DNA of 64,000 nt, from positions 19,454-83,453 of the forward strand of contig NZ_NXLR01000007.1 in assembly GCF_003364255.1 (NCBI RefSeq). Direction: 5' to 3'. The notes under the pieces were generated by a model. It had not been told where the DNA came from. It saw only the letters and a program-made list of their open reading frames with translations, and did not search any database. This DNA is from Helicobacter marmotae (GTDB lineage: Bacteria > Campylobacterota > Campylobacteria > Campylobacterales > Helicobacteraceae). The position numbers were made by a program, and so were the translations under genes. Shown piece by piece: positions 9,238 through 18,278 of this stretch (positions are counted from its first letter, which is position 1; the number at the start of each line of letters is the position of its first letter).

Positions 9238-10094
9238 AATGCTACAAAATCCTTAGCCTACTCTGCCTCCTGTGTTATTATGTGCAATCTGCACCTATTA
9301 AAGTGCTTGTGAGCGTCCTCCCTCAAAAGGAAATGCTAGAGCTTATTGGTGGAGAGCATATAGAAGTGGAAGTGTTAATCCCACCTGCAAAGTCCCCTGA
9401 AATCTATGAGCCCAATATAGAGCAAATGAAGCATATTGCGAAAGCACAAGTATTCTTTGGCGTGGGTATGCCCTTTGAAGCAACTTGGCTTAAACGTTTT
9501 ACACACATAAACCCCACACTTATTTATCACAATCTATCAAACCCCACAAATGCACATAATCACAGCCATAACCCACATATTTGGCTCTCCGCACAAAGTG
9601 TGCAGCCTCAAATTAGCCTTATCTCATCACTCTTAAGTCGCATAGACCCACTCCATGCAGAGGCATTTAAACAAGCTAGCACAAAGCTTCTTAGCAAGCT
9701 AGAGCGTATCACGCAGCAAACGCATACACTCTTTGCCCAACCCATAGCACAAAAGCATTTCATCACTTATCACCCTGCCTTTGGGGAATTTGCTAGAGAT
9801 TTTGGCTTATATGAATATAGCTTTGAGCATGATGGGAAAGAGCTAAAAGCCCAAGGGCTTAATCAACTCCTCACTCACATTAAAGAAAAACATATCAAAG
9901 TGATTTTTACCCAGCCTCAATTTGCCTCTTCGCGCATTCAAAGCTTTGCTAATGCTTTAAATCTCCGCATCCTTAGCCTTGATCCACTCTCTCAATCATG
10001 GCTTCTCTCACTTCAAAGTAATGCCTGCCAGATAGCCTTTTCTCTTGCTTTAGATGAGGTATCTAGCTGTATGCAAACATATTTTAAAGACTAA
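9234..10094 (+). CDS. znuA: Zinc-type ABC transporter periplasmic binding protein (ZnuA-like)
   Basis: A 286-residue periplasmic protein with a signal peptide ending near YYVQSA. It has the cluster A-I metal-binding fold: KVLVSVLPQKEMLELIGGEHIEV at the start, a histidine-rich loop NAHNHSHNPHIWLS, and later YHPAFGEFARDFG and FEHDGKE. The His-rich loop before HIWLS is typical of ZnuA and favours zinc over manganese. It delivers metal to the permease encoded two genes on. It overlaps the NlpC gene by 4 bases and is followed after 2 bases by the ATPase gene, so the three transporter genes form one unit. Metal specificity is inferred. Confidence 0.85.
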   Translation: MKCYKILSLLCLLCYYVQSAPIKVLVSVLPQKEMLELIGGEHIEVEVLIPPAKSPEIYEPNIEQMKHIAKAQVFFGVGMPFEATWLKRFTHINPTLIYHNLSNPTNAHNHSHNPHIWLSAQSVQPQISLISSLLSRIDPLHAEAFKQASTKLLSKLERITQQTHTLFAQPIAQKHFITYHPAFGEFARDFGLYEYSFEHDGKELKAQGLNQLLTHIKEKHIKVIFTQPQFASSRIQSFANALNLRILSLDPLSQSWLLSLQSNACQIAFSLALDEVSSCMQTYFKD

Positions 10095-10096
10095 TT

Positions 10097-10927
10097 ATGC
10101 TTTTAGATGTAAAAAACCTCTGCTTTGCCTATGCTAAAACAAATGTATTAGAAAATGTGTGCTTTAGTATGCAAGAGGGGGAGTTTTGGGCAATTATTGG
10201 ACCAAATGGTGGAGGCAAAAGCACATTTATTAAGCTCCTCTTAGGCTTATTAAAGCCCCAAAGTGGGGAGATTCACTTCACTTCATCTCTGCAGAAAAGC
10301 CAGATAGGCTATGTCCCGCAAAATACCAACCACAATCTCAACTTCCCCATTCGCGTTGAAGATGTAATCGCGCTAGGCTTGCTTAAACCTCAGAGCTTAG
10401 GCTTTAAGATTGGCAAACATAAGGCAAAGATACATCACATTATGGAGGAGCTATCTCTCACTCATCTTGCCAAAAAGCCCCTATACGCCCTCTCCGGGGG
10501 CGAGAGGCAAAAGGTGCTTATCGCGCGTGCCATTGTCAATGATATTAAACTGCTTATCCTTGATGAACCCACTGCAAATGTAGATGTCAAAGCACAAAAA
10601 GATATATATGACTTACTTATAAAGCTAAATAGCACTCTAGGCATAATCGTTATAAGCCATGATATTACCCTTACCTTAGGCTATGCAAGCAAGGTTTTAT
10701 ATATCAATAAATATGCCATTAGCCATAATGTCCCACCCTGTGAGATTCACAATACAGGGCATATTTGTGAAATTGATCTGCTCACTTCCTTTGGGCAAAA
10801 TCCTGCCATTAGCACTAAAGATTCCATTAAAGATATACTGAGAGTTTCATCTGGGCATTCTGCTATCAGTTCCCCCATAGATTCCCCTGTGTCTTACCCT
10901 CCCTCTAAGCCCACACAAGGTAAATAA
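10097..10927 (+). CDS. znuC: Zinc-type ABC transporter ATP-binding protein (ZnuC-like)
   Basis: A 276-residue ATPase with Walker A GPNGGGKST (about residues 35-43), Q-loop GYVPQNTN, signature LSGGERQK (about 132-139), Walker B LLILDEPTANVD and switch-loop ISHD. It powers metal import with the adjacent binding protein and permease. The last 40 or so residues, rich in Ser and Pro (SSGHSAISSPIDSP), form a tail beyond the usual end of the domain; they may be disordered. It is 2 bases from znuA and directly abuts znuB. Confidence 0.88.
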   Translation: MLLDVKNLCFAYAKTNVLENVCFSMQEGEFWAIIGPNGGGKSTFIKLLLGLLKPQSGEIHFTSSLQKSQIGYVPQNTNHNLNFPIRVEDVIALGLLKPQSLGFKIGKHKAKIHHIMEELSLTHLAKKPLYALSGGERQKVLIARAIVNDIKLLILDEPTANVDVKAQKDIYDLLIKLNSTLGIIVISHDITLTLGYASKVLYINKYAISHNVPPCEIHNTGHICEIDLLTSFGQNPAISTKDSIKDILRVSSGHSAISSPIDSPVSYPPSKPTQGK

Positions 10928-11740
10928 ATGGCTGAATTATTTTCATATCAATTTGTATGGATGGGGCTATTTATGTCCTTTCTTGTGAGTATTTGTGCGG
11001 GGATCATTGGCTCTATCATCGTGGCAAATAAAAATGTCTTTGTCGCTGGAGGTGTAGCCCATAGTGCCTTTGGTGGCGTGGGCTTGGCGCTATTTTGTGG
11101 CTTTAGCACAACACTTGGGGCTATGCTTTTTGGCGTTATTATGGCGCTATTTCTTGCTTATGCGTTTTTATACCAACAAGAACGCCTTGATGCGTATGTG
11201 GGGGCTAGCTGGGCTTTAGGTATGGCAATAGGTGTAATCCTTATTGACATAACTCCCGGATACAATAATGACATCTCAAGCTATCTCTTTGGCTCACTGC
11301 TTGCTGTAAGCTTTGGGGATATGCTTTCTATGATGTGCTTTGATGTATTTTTAATTGGCTTTATCGCTTTATATTATTATGAGATATTAGCCTTATTTTA
11401 TGATAGTGAGTTTTGCACGCTTAAGGGCTTAAATGTCTATGTTTGGACAAGCATTATCTTTGTGTGCATTGCCATAGGGGTAGTACTCTCAATGAGTGTT
11501 GGCGGGCTCATTTTAGTTTTAGCCATTCTCTCCATCCCCGCATATATAGCCAATCTCTTCTGCCATAGCCTTGCTATGATGATGTGCTTCTCTTGGCTTA
11601 TTTCACTTACTTTTATGTGGGCAGGATTCTTTGTAGCCTATTGGTGTAATGTAAGCATTGGAGCGTGTATCGTAGTGCTTCTTAGCCTTGCTATGGGCAT
11701 TGCTATAATAATCCACAAATACACAAGGAGTGCAAAATGA
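10928..11740 (+). CDS. znuB: Zinc-type ABC transporter permease (ZnuB-like)
   Basis: A 270-residue, very hydrophobic protein with about eight membrane segments. The N-terminal AELFSYQFVWMGLFMSFLVS and the AHSAFGGVGLALF segment are typical of the ABC-3 permease family (ZnuB/MntB/TroC). It forms the inner-membrane channel for the metal delivered by the protein at 9234-10094. It follows znuC without a gap and overlaps the next small ORF by 4 bases (ATGA). Confidence 0.87.
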   Translation: MAELFSYQFVWMGLFMSFLVSICAGIIGSIIVANKNVFVAGGVAHSAFGGVGLALFCGFSTTLGAMLFGVIMALFLAYAFLYQQERLDAYVGASWALGMAIGVILIDITPGYNNDISSYLFGSLLAVSFGDMLSMMCFDVFLIGFIALYYYEILALFYDSEFCTLKGLNVYVWTSIIFVCIAIGVVLSMSVGGLILVLAILSIPAYIANLFCHSLAMMMCFSWLISLTFMWAGFFVAYWCNVSIGACIVVLLSLAMGIAIIIHKYTRSAK

Positions 11741-11934
11741 AAGAAGAAGAAAGTTCAAAAATCGCCAAAAGGGCTGTGAAAATCGCATTATTTTGCGTTT
11801 TTACTACATTGCTTTTAAGCCTTATCACACTTTATGTGCTTATTAACCAAATTACCGCCACAGCCGCGATGAGCAAAGAAATTAAAACCTTGCAAGAGCG
11901 CTTAAATACCAGTGAAAACAAAAGCCAGCAATAG
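11737..11934 (+). CDS. Small single-pass membrane protein with coiled-coil tail
   Basis: A 65-residue protein, not recognised. A basic N terminus is followed by one strong membrane helix (about residues 15-38, ALFCVFTTLLLSLITLYVLI) and a short hydrophilic coiled coil (KEIKTLQERLN). It starts in a 4-base overlap with znuB and has no separate ribosome site, so it is probably co-translated with the transporter genes. A small regulator or stabiliser of the transporter is possible, but this is only suggested by position. Confidence 0.55.
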   Translation: MKEEESSKIAKRAVKIALFCVFTTLLLSLITLYVLINQITATAAMSKEIKTLQERLNTSENKSQQ

Positions 11935-11939
11935 TATGA

Positions 11940-12800
11940 TTATATCTAGCGGGAGCGTAGCGAGCGAAGAATCTTTGCTAAATTCACCAGCGACTCCACC
12001 TCTTTGCCATCACAAACCCCTGCAAGAGGGTGAAGAATTGCTGTTAGAATTGTTGGATTCATTGTCATATCTTTGGGCTTCAGCCCTGAAGAATTGCTGT
12101 GGGCTTTCTAGTAAAGGCTGTTAGTTTGTCATGTCTAAAGCTTGAGAATCAAGCGAAGAATTGCTTTTAGAATTGCTAGAAACTCTGCCACTATTGTCAT
12201 TCTGAGGCTTTGTAAAAGCCGAAGAATCTCTTTTAGCGACTAGTGACTCAGGTAGAGATTCTTCGGTTGGGCTTTGCCCGCCCGCGAGACATGACAAAAT
12301 AACGGAGTCGCTGGTAATTCGGGCGAAGTTTCTTCACAATGCTTGGAATGACAAACTAATTTCCTTTGTAAGGTAATTTTGTCTTGCAGATTGGACTTAT
12401 TGTCATTCTGAGCCTGCATAGCAGGCGAAGAATCTCTGTTAGAATTGCTAGAAACTCTGCCACTATTGTCATTCTGAGGGAGTGGTAATGACCGAAGAAT
12501 CTCTGCAAGAATCACTAGTCGTGCCTTTTGGTGTTTTTGAAAACAATTCTTCGCCCTTTATTGGGGGCTTGGAATGACAAACTAACTGCCTTTCTAGTGT
12601 TCTGTTAAGGAGTCTTTAGTAGATAAGAGAGATTCTTCGGTCGGGCTCTGCCCTCCCTCAGAATGACAAACTTGGCTACCCGCAAGGGAAATTATTTTGT
12701 CATTCTGAACCCCTGCAAGGGGTGAAGAATCTCTGTGGGCTTTCTAGTGATTCGGGCTGAGATTCTTCGCTACGCTCAGAATGACAAAATAACTGCCTTT
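11940..12800. repeat. Array of palindromic repeats downstream of the R-M gene
   Basis: This stretch has no convincing gene. It is a mosaic of one repeat family: left arm TGTCATTCTGAG, a variable mini-hairpin, GAAGAATCTCT, a spacer with CTAGTGATTC, then the mirror-image AGAGATTCTTCG and CAGAATGACA. Fairly complete units lie at about 12194-12299, 12465-12582 and 12696-12789, with partial units between. A half unit at 12403-12440 contains the perfect small hairpin GCCTGC-ata-GCAGGC. Short open frames here (for example 12240-12515) only read the repeats. The 107 bases at 12491-12597 recur with one mismatch at 19563-19669. Confidence 0.9.
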
Positions 12801-12820
12801 CTAGTGATTCTAAAACTTCC

Positions 12821-12942
12821 AAGATTTGCGGTGGGGCTTTGAGGGTTTTTAGAAAATTTTGGGGGTGAGGCTAGGCTGTGCGCCTGCGAACCCTCAAAAT
12901 TTTCTAAATCGCTTGAATGCCTACCCAAAGCTGAAGTTTCCC
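12821..12942. repeat. 122-bp repeat unit, copy A (just after the R-M gene stop)
   Basis: These 122 bases match 16208-16329 in the same orientation with a single mismatch; similarity extends, weaker, about 17 bases further left. The unit holds an inverted repeat, left arm 12848-12865 and right arm 12891-12908 (17 of 18 positions pair), around a loop of 25 bases, so it can fold into a long hairpin. Copy A begins 4 bases beyond the stop codon of the restriction-modification gene, while copy B lies inside that gene. It differs from the TGTCATTCTGAG palindromes but adjoins them in both places. Confidence 0.9.
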
Positions 12943-12946
12943 CCCT

Positions 12947-15900
12947 TTAAACTTCAAGCACCTCATATTTAGGCATACCCCCTATCACCTCCACACTCCT
13001 TACACTCATCTCTATCACGCTTAAAAGCAAGTTAAGCGCATATCTCCCGCCTTTTAGCCCAGCTAATGCCCCCTCTTGGCTCACATATAAATTCGGGTCA
13101 TTAACTATCCCGCTTTTAGTATCAACACTCACTGCATAGCGATCCATTATCCACTCTATCGCACTTTTGCCATTCACTACATATTCATACGCCTTTGGGG
13201 GGATATTCACAATAGCAATTTTCTCATTAAAGAGAATAGTATCTGTGATACCTTTTGTGCGAAATTTCAACTTATCTATCCTAAAGTCATTCTCGCCTAG
13301 ATTCGCTAACTCTGCTGCTGCCATCTCTCTCACATTGTTAGCAAATAGCCCCTTAGCACTCTCTTTTGATTCTCTTAAATCCTTTGCCAAACACGCAAAA
13401 GCCCCACAAGGAGCGCTAAAATCGCCCTTTTCTACCCAAGCCTCATAGTTTAAATGCAGGCTTGCTAGCTCCCTCCCTGCTTTCTCAAAGCCAAAAAAGT
13501 CTTTCATAAAAGGAATTCTAGGCAGCATCTTGCTCAAATTATCTTTATACTTTGCCTTATAAGTGGGGTGGTTAAGCAAGGCATAAATATAATAAAATAT
13601 AGAATCTTTGCTTATCTCACAGCGATAAATTGCAGATTCTGCACTCTCGGCTCGGTCATTTAGGCTTACTAAACTCCCTTCGCCTCGAGCTTGAAAAGCT
13701 TTGCTTTCTTTAGTAAAACTACAATTTCTCATCTGTGATAAAAGCAAAGTAGAATCCCCTGCATTGCAAGGTGCTTTATACTCTGGGTGAATTTCCCAAA
13801 ATGCTTTATACACTTCCCTAAATCTAGCTAACGCCTCATCTCTTATCGCGTCTTTGCGGTGATAAAAGCTTGATTGTGGATTATCCTGCATTTGCTTGTA
13901 TGTAGCCTCACTTATGCCCTTAAGCAAAGCTTCTTCTTTAGAGATTATAGAATCAAGCTCTTCATAATAATAGAGGGGGAAACATTGGGAATTTTGCAAA
14001 AGAGCATATTCTATTATATAGCTAGTCATAAGAGCCGAAAATTCTTTATTGCTTCCTCTGCCTACTACACAAATAGTTAAATTTAATAAATTACAACTAG
14101 GATACAAGAGGGACATTTTGTAGGTGCTATGAAATAAACTTTTATCATAATATGTTGGCATTTTGCAAAATGGGCGATAAAATGAACTTTGAATCTTTTC
14201 AGAATCAAACACAATTCTAAAATTCTTACTATAGCTGCTTTTAAGATTATCTGTCCATTTAATCTTTGTCTCATCCATAATTGGCTGATAACCAGCATCT
14301 TGCTCCCTTTTAGCTACCTCCGCATTGTAATTTGCTATCATAAAACGCATATTAGATTCTAGTTCTTTGCGTGAGAAGTTATATATCCAAGAATCGCGAT
14401 TACTTTTAACACCAGCAGAAAACATTTCAAAAATATCTACATAATCCTCTTGCAAGAGTTCAGAATCTAGCTTATCTTTATTCTTTATATTCTTAAGTGT
14501 TTGCAGAGATTTGAGTTTGCTATCAGTATTCCCTATAGGCATAAATGCCATAAAGCTATAATCTCGCTGATTAATCCAATCATAATCTTTATTGGGCTCT
14601 ATTTTACTCCAAAGCCCTTGCGTATCTAAAGTTTCTATAGACTTAAGGGTGTTTAAAGTATTTAGTTTCTCTTCCCTAGATTTATAATCCCCAATATCAT
14701 AGTAATAAATTGCTGCTTTGGAATGAGGTACTCCCTTAGAATGGCTCGTCATTTTGTCATTCTGAGCTTGAGAATCAAGCGAAGAATTGCTGTTGGCGAC
14801 TAGTGATTCGGGTAGAGATTCTTCGGGCATAAAGCCCTCAGAATGACAAAGTAATTTCCCTTGCGGGTAGCAAAGTTTGTCATTCTGAGGGAGTGAAACG
14901 ACCGAAGAATCTCTCTTAGCGACTAGTGATTCTTTAAGAGATTCTTCGCTTTCTTGTGAAAGCGAAGAATCACAAACTTCGAAAATTTCTGGTGAATCAA
15001 ATAGCAATTCTTCGCATCCACTTTTAATAAGTAGCACAATAGCCGCAGGTGTCTTAGAGCCCGAATCAAAGAATCCTCCTCCCTCTTTTTTTCTAAGCTC
15101 ACCTGCTGTTCCTGCATTCCCCCGTAAATTAAAGATATAAATATAGTCAAATTCAGATGCTAAAGACGCCCTAAAGCCATCATCAGTGTTGTTATCAATA
15201 AAGCTACCATTTGTGATAAAGCCTATAATCCCTCCGCTCTCACCAATTCTATCGCTACAATAACGTATAGCAAGTTTAAAGCTATCATAACTTGCATTTG
15301 TTGTGCTTGTTGCAATAGATTCTTGCTGATAAGTCTCTGCGATTCTTTGCTCTAAATATGGATATTCTGTATTTTGATTATTATCATTGGCACTTTCTTG
15401 CCCGGTCGAATATGGAGGATTCCCTACAAAGACTTTAAAATCGGTGTTTTTAAATTCTGTGATTTTTTGATAATTTTTTTTAAAATATTCTCCCTGATAA
15501 CTCTCACTCTCTCGCTTAGCAATATGCACCTTAAAGCCCTTAGAATCTGGCGTGTAGGTATTAAAAGTGTCGGTAAAAAGGAGATTATCCATAAGGATAT
15601 AATCTTGCTCTTGTGGATTTGCTTTATCCAAGTCTCCTATGTGGTTAGGGATTTTGTCATTCTTCGCTTGATTCTCAAGCGAAGAATTGCTTTTAGGATT
15701 GCTAGAAACTCTGCCACTATTGTCATTCTGAGGGAGTGAAACGACCGAAGAATCTCTGTGGGCGACTAGTGATTCCTTTAGAGATTCTTCGCTTCGCTCA
15801 GAATGACAAAGTAACCGCCTTTCTAGTGTTTCTGTTAAGGAGTCTTTAGTAGATAAGAGAGATTCTTCGGTTGGGCTACGCCCGCCCTCGTGATGACAAA

Positions 15901-18118
15901 CTTGGCTACCCGCAAGGGAAATTATTTTGTCATTCTGAACCCCTGCAAGGGGTGAAGAATCTCTTTTAGCGACTAGTGATTCAGAGAGAGATTCTTCGCT
16001 TCGCTCAGAATGACAAACTAACGGAGTCGCTGGTAATTCGGGCGAAGTTTCTTCGCAATGCTTAGAATGACAAAAAGGGCTTTGAGAATCATGCAAGTTC
16101 ATTTCGTTAATGTTTTGGCATTCTAAGGTTGTAGATGAATTTTTGGGGTTGTGTTGCTCAAGTGGAAAGTCTTTGCTTTGCAAAACTGCTTGTGATTCTA
16201 AGCTTCTAAGATTTGCGGTGGGGCTTTGAGGGTTTTTAGAAAATTTTGGGGGTGAGGCTAGGCTGTGTGCCTGCGAACCCTCAAAATTTTCTAAATCGCT
16301 TGAATGCCTACCCAAAGCTGAAGTTTCCCTAAGTTTTAAAAGACGTTCATGGTAGCTAGCGCTTATATTAATCTGTGCAATGTAATACCCTAAAAGCGTT
16401 ATTTCATTTGCCCATAGCTCCTTTTTGTATTTTGATTCTAAATTACTATCCAAATAGCCGCTTTGAATTAAGCGCGTGATAAATGTCCCTGTGCCTGTGA
16501 AAGGATCACAAATATGCACATTGTTATCACTTAAATTTTTATTAAAATGCTTTTTTAGCGCGTAGGCAATAGAGTGGATAATAAAATCCACACCCTCTAG
16601 TGGCGTACAGACGATACCTAGCTTTTGTTGATCCTTTTTAAAGGCTTTTTTAAAGAGTGTATCATAGAGGTTTTTAATGAGATTTTGCTTGCTTTTATCA
16701 CTCTGGGCAAACTCCGCTCTACTCTTTACATTCATATAAAATTTCTCTAGGCTCTCCCTCTCGGCACCTAAGCCCATAGCTAGGAGCTTTTCATAGAATT
16801 TTTCTAGCTCAGCACTCACTTTATCAAAGGTCGCAAAATTCACATGAGGGAAAATATGCTCAAAAATAGGCTTTGTAACGATATGCTGGGCTATAAGGGC
16901 GATAGCTTCACTCTCCTCAAAGCTGGCATTTAAGCTATTTTGCAATGATTTACAAAAATGCGTAAAAAGCTTTTTGATATTGGCATTTTCTTGCGTGAGT
17001 GTGGTGATCCTTAGACCTAAGCGTTCTATACTATCACCCACATCAGGGGCATAATTCTCCCAATATTGCAAATCACCTAAGTGTTTGGGAATGGCATTGT
17101 GCATAGCACTTAGGAGCTCATCTAGCCCAAATAGCCCACCCTCTGGCATATTTGCTTCTTGTGGCATATAAGCTTCCATTAATACTTCATTAATACGTGC
17201 TTCATCTACAAGTCGCTCATCGTGGCTTCTTAGGGCTTTTAGGACGTCCCACACGATTTTAAACTTTTTGTTGTTTCTTAATGTGGCGTCATAATTTTGA
17301 ATTTCTTTTTCACTTAAAAGGATGGGCAAGATAATATAGCCATATTTCTTACCCTCACTCTTGCGTATCGCACGTCCCACAGCTTGGACTATATCCACCA
17401 CAGAATCCCTCTTATCAAGGAAGCACACAGCATCCAAATTTGGCACATCTATGCCCTCTGTTAGGCATTTGGCATTACTTAGCACTAAGCAGCCCTTGCC
17501 CCCATCACTTAGCCACGCAAGTTTCTCAGCCTTCTCATAGGCATTAAATGTGCCATCGATATGCTTTACATCTATCTCCGGGGATACCTTAGGGAAGTGC
17601 TCTTCCATAATTTTAGAATCTCTAATAGAGCGGTGGAAGGCTATAGCACGTTTTAAGGGAATGCCATCTTCTTTAAACTCCTCTCTTGTGCCATCGGTGT
17701 TAATAAAATGCAAATTTTGCTTTTTAAGCGCGTGGCTTAGGGCTACGTATTTTCCGGTCCGCTCTATGTCTAGGTTTTTGTGCTCATCTAATTTTGATTG
17801 CTTTGATAACTCGCTTAGAAATTTGCTTATATATTCTTCACTGATATAGCTTATAACCACGCGAAAATCGCTTAAAAGCCCCTCTTGTATGGCTTGGTAG
17901 AACTTTAAATTATAAATTTCACTTCCAAAGAGTTTCTCATCATCCATTGAGAAAAGGAGTAAATCTTGGTCTGTTTTTTTGTTTTTTGCTTCTGGGGAGT
18001 AGATTCTGGGTGTGGCGGTGAGGTAGAGGCGGTATTTGGCGTTTAAGAGGGCATTATTATGCGTTTTTTGCCATACGCTTATTTCGCGCTTCTCTCCCTC
18101 TCCATCAAGCTTTTGCAC
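12947..18118 (-). CDS. Type ISP-like restriction-modification enzyme, C-terminal part (frame-broken)
   Basis: A 1,723-codon open frame that is the main part of a larger gene. The same frame stays open upstream to the C tract at 18289-18299 and there encodes IIIFSTYQS and the DEAH box (18131-18142), so the GTG at 18118 is probably not the true start. In order it shows TATPRI, helicase motif VI QAVGRAIRKS, a coupler region, methyltransferase motif I DPFTGTGTF (about residue 535), motif IV NPPY (about 898, N6-adenine type) and a C-terminal target-recognition region. With the nuclease part upstream this is the layout of Type ISP enzymes and of COG4889 'predicted helicases'. Two segments (about residues 596-825 and 1038-1128) are translated repeats containing CHSERSEESL-type motifs. 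Product and target site are unknown. Confidence 0.85.
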   Translation of the reverse strand: MQKLDGEGEKREISVWQKTHNNALLNAKYRLYLTATPRIYSPEAKNKKTDQDLLLFSMDDEKLFGSEIYNLKFYQAIQEGLLSDFRVVISYISEEYISKFLSELSKQSKLDEHKNLDIERTGKYVALSHALKKQNLHFINTDGTREEFKEDGIPLKRAIAFHRSIRDSKIMEEHFPKVSPEIDVKHIDGTFNAYEKAEKLAWLSDGGKGCLVLSNAKCLTEGIDVPNLDAVCFLDKRDSVVDIVQAVGRAIRKSEGKKYGYIILPILLSEKEIQNYDATLRNNKKFKIVWDVLKALRSHDERLVDEARINEVLMEAYMPQEANMPEGGLFGLDELLSAMHNAIPKHLGDLQYWENYAPDVGDSIERLGLRITTLTQENANIKKLFTHFCKSLQNSLNASFEESEAIALIAQHIVTKPIFEHIFPHVNFATFDKVSAELEKFYEKLLAMGLGAERESLEKFYMNVKSRAEFAQSDKSKQNLIKNLYDTLFKKAFKKDQQKLGIVCTPLEGVDFIIHSIAYALKKHFNKNLSDNNVHICDPFTGTGTFITRLIQSGYLDSNLESKYKKELWANEITLLGYYIAQINISASYHERLLKLRETSALGRHSSDLENFEGSQAHSLASPPKFSKNPQSPTANLRSLESQAVLQSKDFPLEQHNPKNSSTTLECQNINEMNLHDSQSPFCHSKHCEETSPELPATPLVCHSERSEESLSESLVAKRDSSPLAGVQNDKIISLAGSQVCHHEGGRSPTEESLLSTKDSLTETLERRLLCHSERSEESLKESLVAHRDSSVVSLPQNDNSGRVSSNPKSNSSLENQAKNDKIPNHIGDLDKANPQEQDYILMDNLLFTDTFNTYTPDSKGFKVHIAKRESESYQGEYFKKNYQKITEFKNTDFKVFVGNPPYSTGQESANDNNQNTEYPYLEQRIAETYQQESIATSTTNASYDSFKLAIRYCSDRIGESGGIIGFITNGSFIDNNTDDGFRASLASEFDYIYIFNLRGNAGTAGELRKKEGGGFFDSGSKTPAAIVLLIKSGCEELLFDSPEIFEVCDSSLSQESEESLKESLVAKRDSSVVSLPQNDKLCYPQGKLLCHSEGFMPEESLPESLVANSNSSLDSQAQNDKMTSHSKGVPHSKAAIYYYDIGDYKSREEKLNTLNTLKSIETLDTQGLWSKIEPNKDYDWINQRDYSFMAFMPIGNTDSKLKSLQTLKNIKNKDKLDSELLQEDYVDIFEMFSAGVKSNRDSWIYNFSRKELESNMRFMIANYNAEVAKREQDAGYQPIMDETKIKWTDNLKSSYSKNFRIVFDSEKIQSSFYRPFCKMPTYYDKSLFHSTYKMSLLYPSCNLLNLTICVVGRGSNKEFSALMTSYIIEYALLQNSQCFPLYYYEELDSIISKEEALLKGISEATYKQMQDNPQSSFYHRKDAIRDEALARFREVYKAFWEIHPEYKAPCNAGDSTLLLSQMRNCSFTKESKAFQARGEGSLVSLNDRAESAESAIYRCEISKDSIFYYIYALLNHPTYKAKYKDNLSKMLPRIPFMKDFFGFEKAGRELASLHLNYEAWVEKGDFSAPCGAFACLAKDLRESKESAKGLFANNVREMAAAELANLGENDFRIDKLKFRTKGITDTILFNEKIAIVNIPPKAYEYVVNGKSAIEWIMDRYAVSVDTKSGIVNDPNLYVSQEGALAGLKGGRYALNLLLSVIEMSVRSVEVIGGMPKYEVLEV
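14745..15005. repeat. Palindromic repeats inserted in frame in the R-M gene (second insert)
   Basis: Two adjoining units of the TGTCATTCTGAG / CAGAATGACA family lie inside the coding region: about 14754-14850, with the mini-hairpin GCTTGA-gaa-TCAAGC, and about 14876-14980, with an altered right arm. On the coding strand they are read without stops as serine- and glutamate-rich peptide (ESLKESLVAKRDSS, CHSEGFMPEESLPES). They fall after the methyltransferase core, before the stretch beginning AAIYYYDIGDYKSREEK, where normal-looking protein resumes. Confidence 0.88.
15655..16085. repeat. Palindromic repeats inserted in frame in the R-M gene (first insert)
   Basis: An array of the same family inside the coding region, between methyltransferase motifs I and IV. 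Clear units are 15721-15810 and 15926-16017, with partial units around them. About 100 bases at 15836-15935 recur near 12605-12705 and 19680-19780. The part at 16020-16075 is nearly the same as 12301-12356. The coding strand reads through with no stop, giving repeated CHSERSEESL peptide. The insert, with the 122-bp unit beside it, adds roughly 230 residues where related enzymes would be expected to have a short linker. Confidence 0.9.
16208..16329. repeat. 122-bp repeat unit, copy B (inside the R-M gene)
   Basis: Second copy of the hairpin-bearing unit at 12821-12942, with one mismatch and the same orientation. On the coding strand it begins directly after the motif I region (SASYHERLLKLRETSA) and is read as GRHSSDLENFEGSQAHSL and onward without a stop. 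The sharp change from enzyme-like to low-complexity peptide at its edge suggests that this is an insertion boundary. Confidence 0.9.
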
Positions 18119-18278
18119 GCCTGCGGTGCGATGAGCCTCATCATTAATGATAAACTTAATTTGGTGTTTAAAATATTTTTGCGCCTCTATGAGTACATCT
18201 ATACTTTGATAGGTAGAGAAGATGATAATTTTGGGGGGTTTTAGATCGCTAGTTTCTTGCTTTAAAGCGTTATTATTT

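Noticed and set aside
12240..12515. 91-codon ORF downstream of the R-M gene
   Set aside because: Repeat-derived peptide; it lies fully in the palindromic array.
11940..12800. CRISPR array suggested by many short repeats
   Set aside because: Repeats are palindromic mosaics of variable length and spacing, with no equal-length unique spacers and no cas genes.
18059..18244. 61-codon plus-strand ORF near the C tract
   Set aside because: Antisense to the DEAH-box region of the R-M gene, which is clearly coding.
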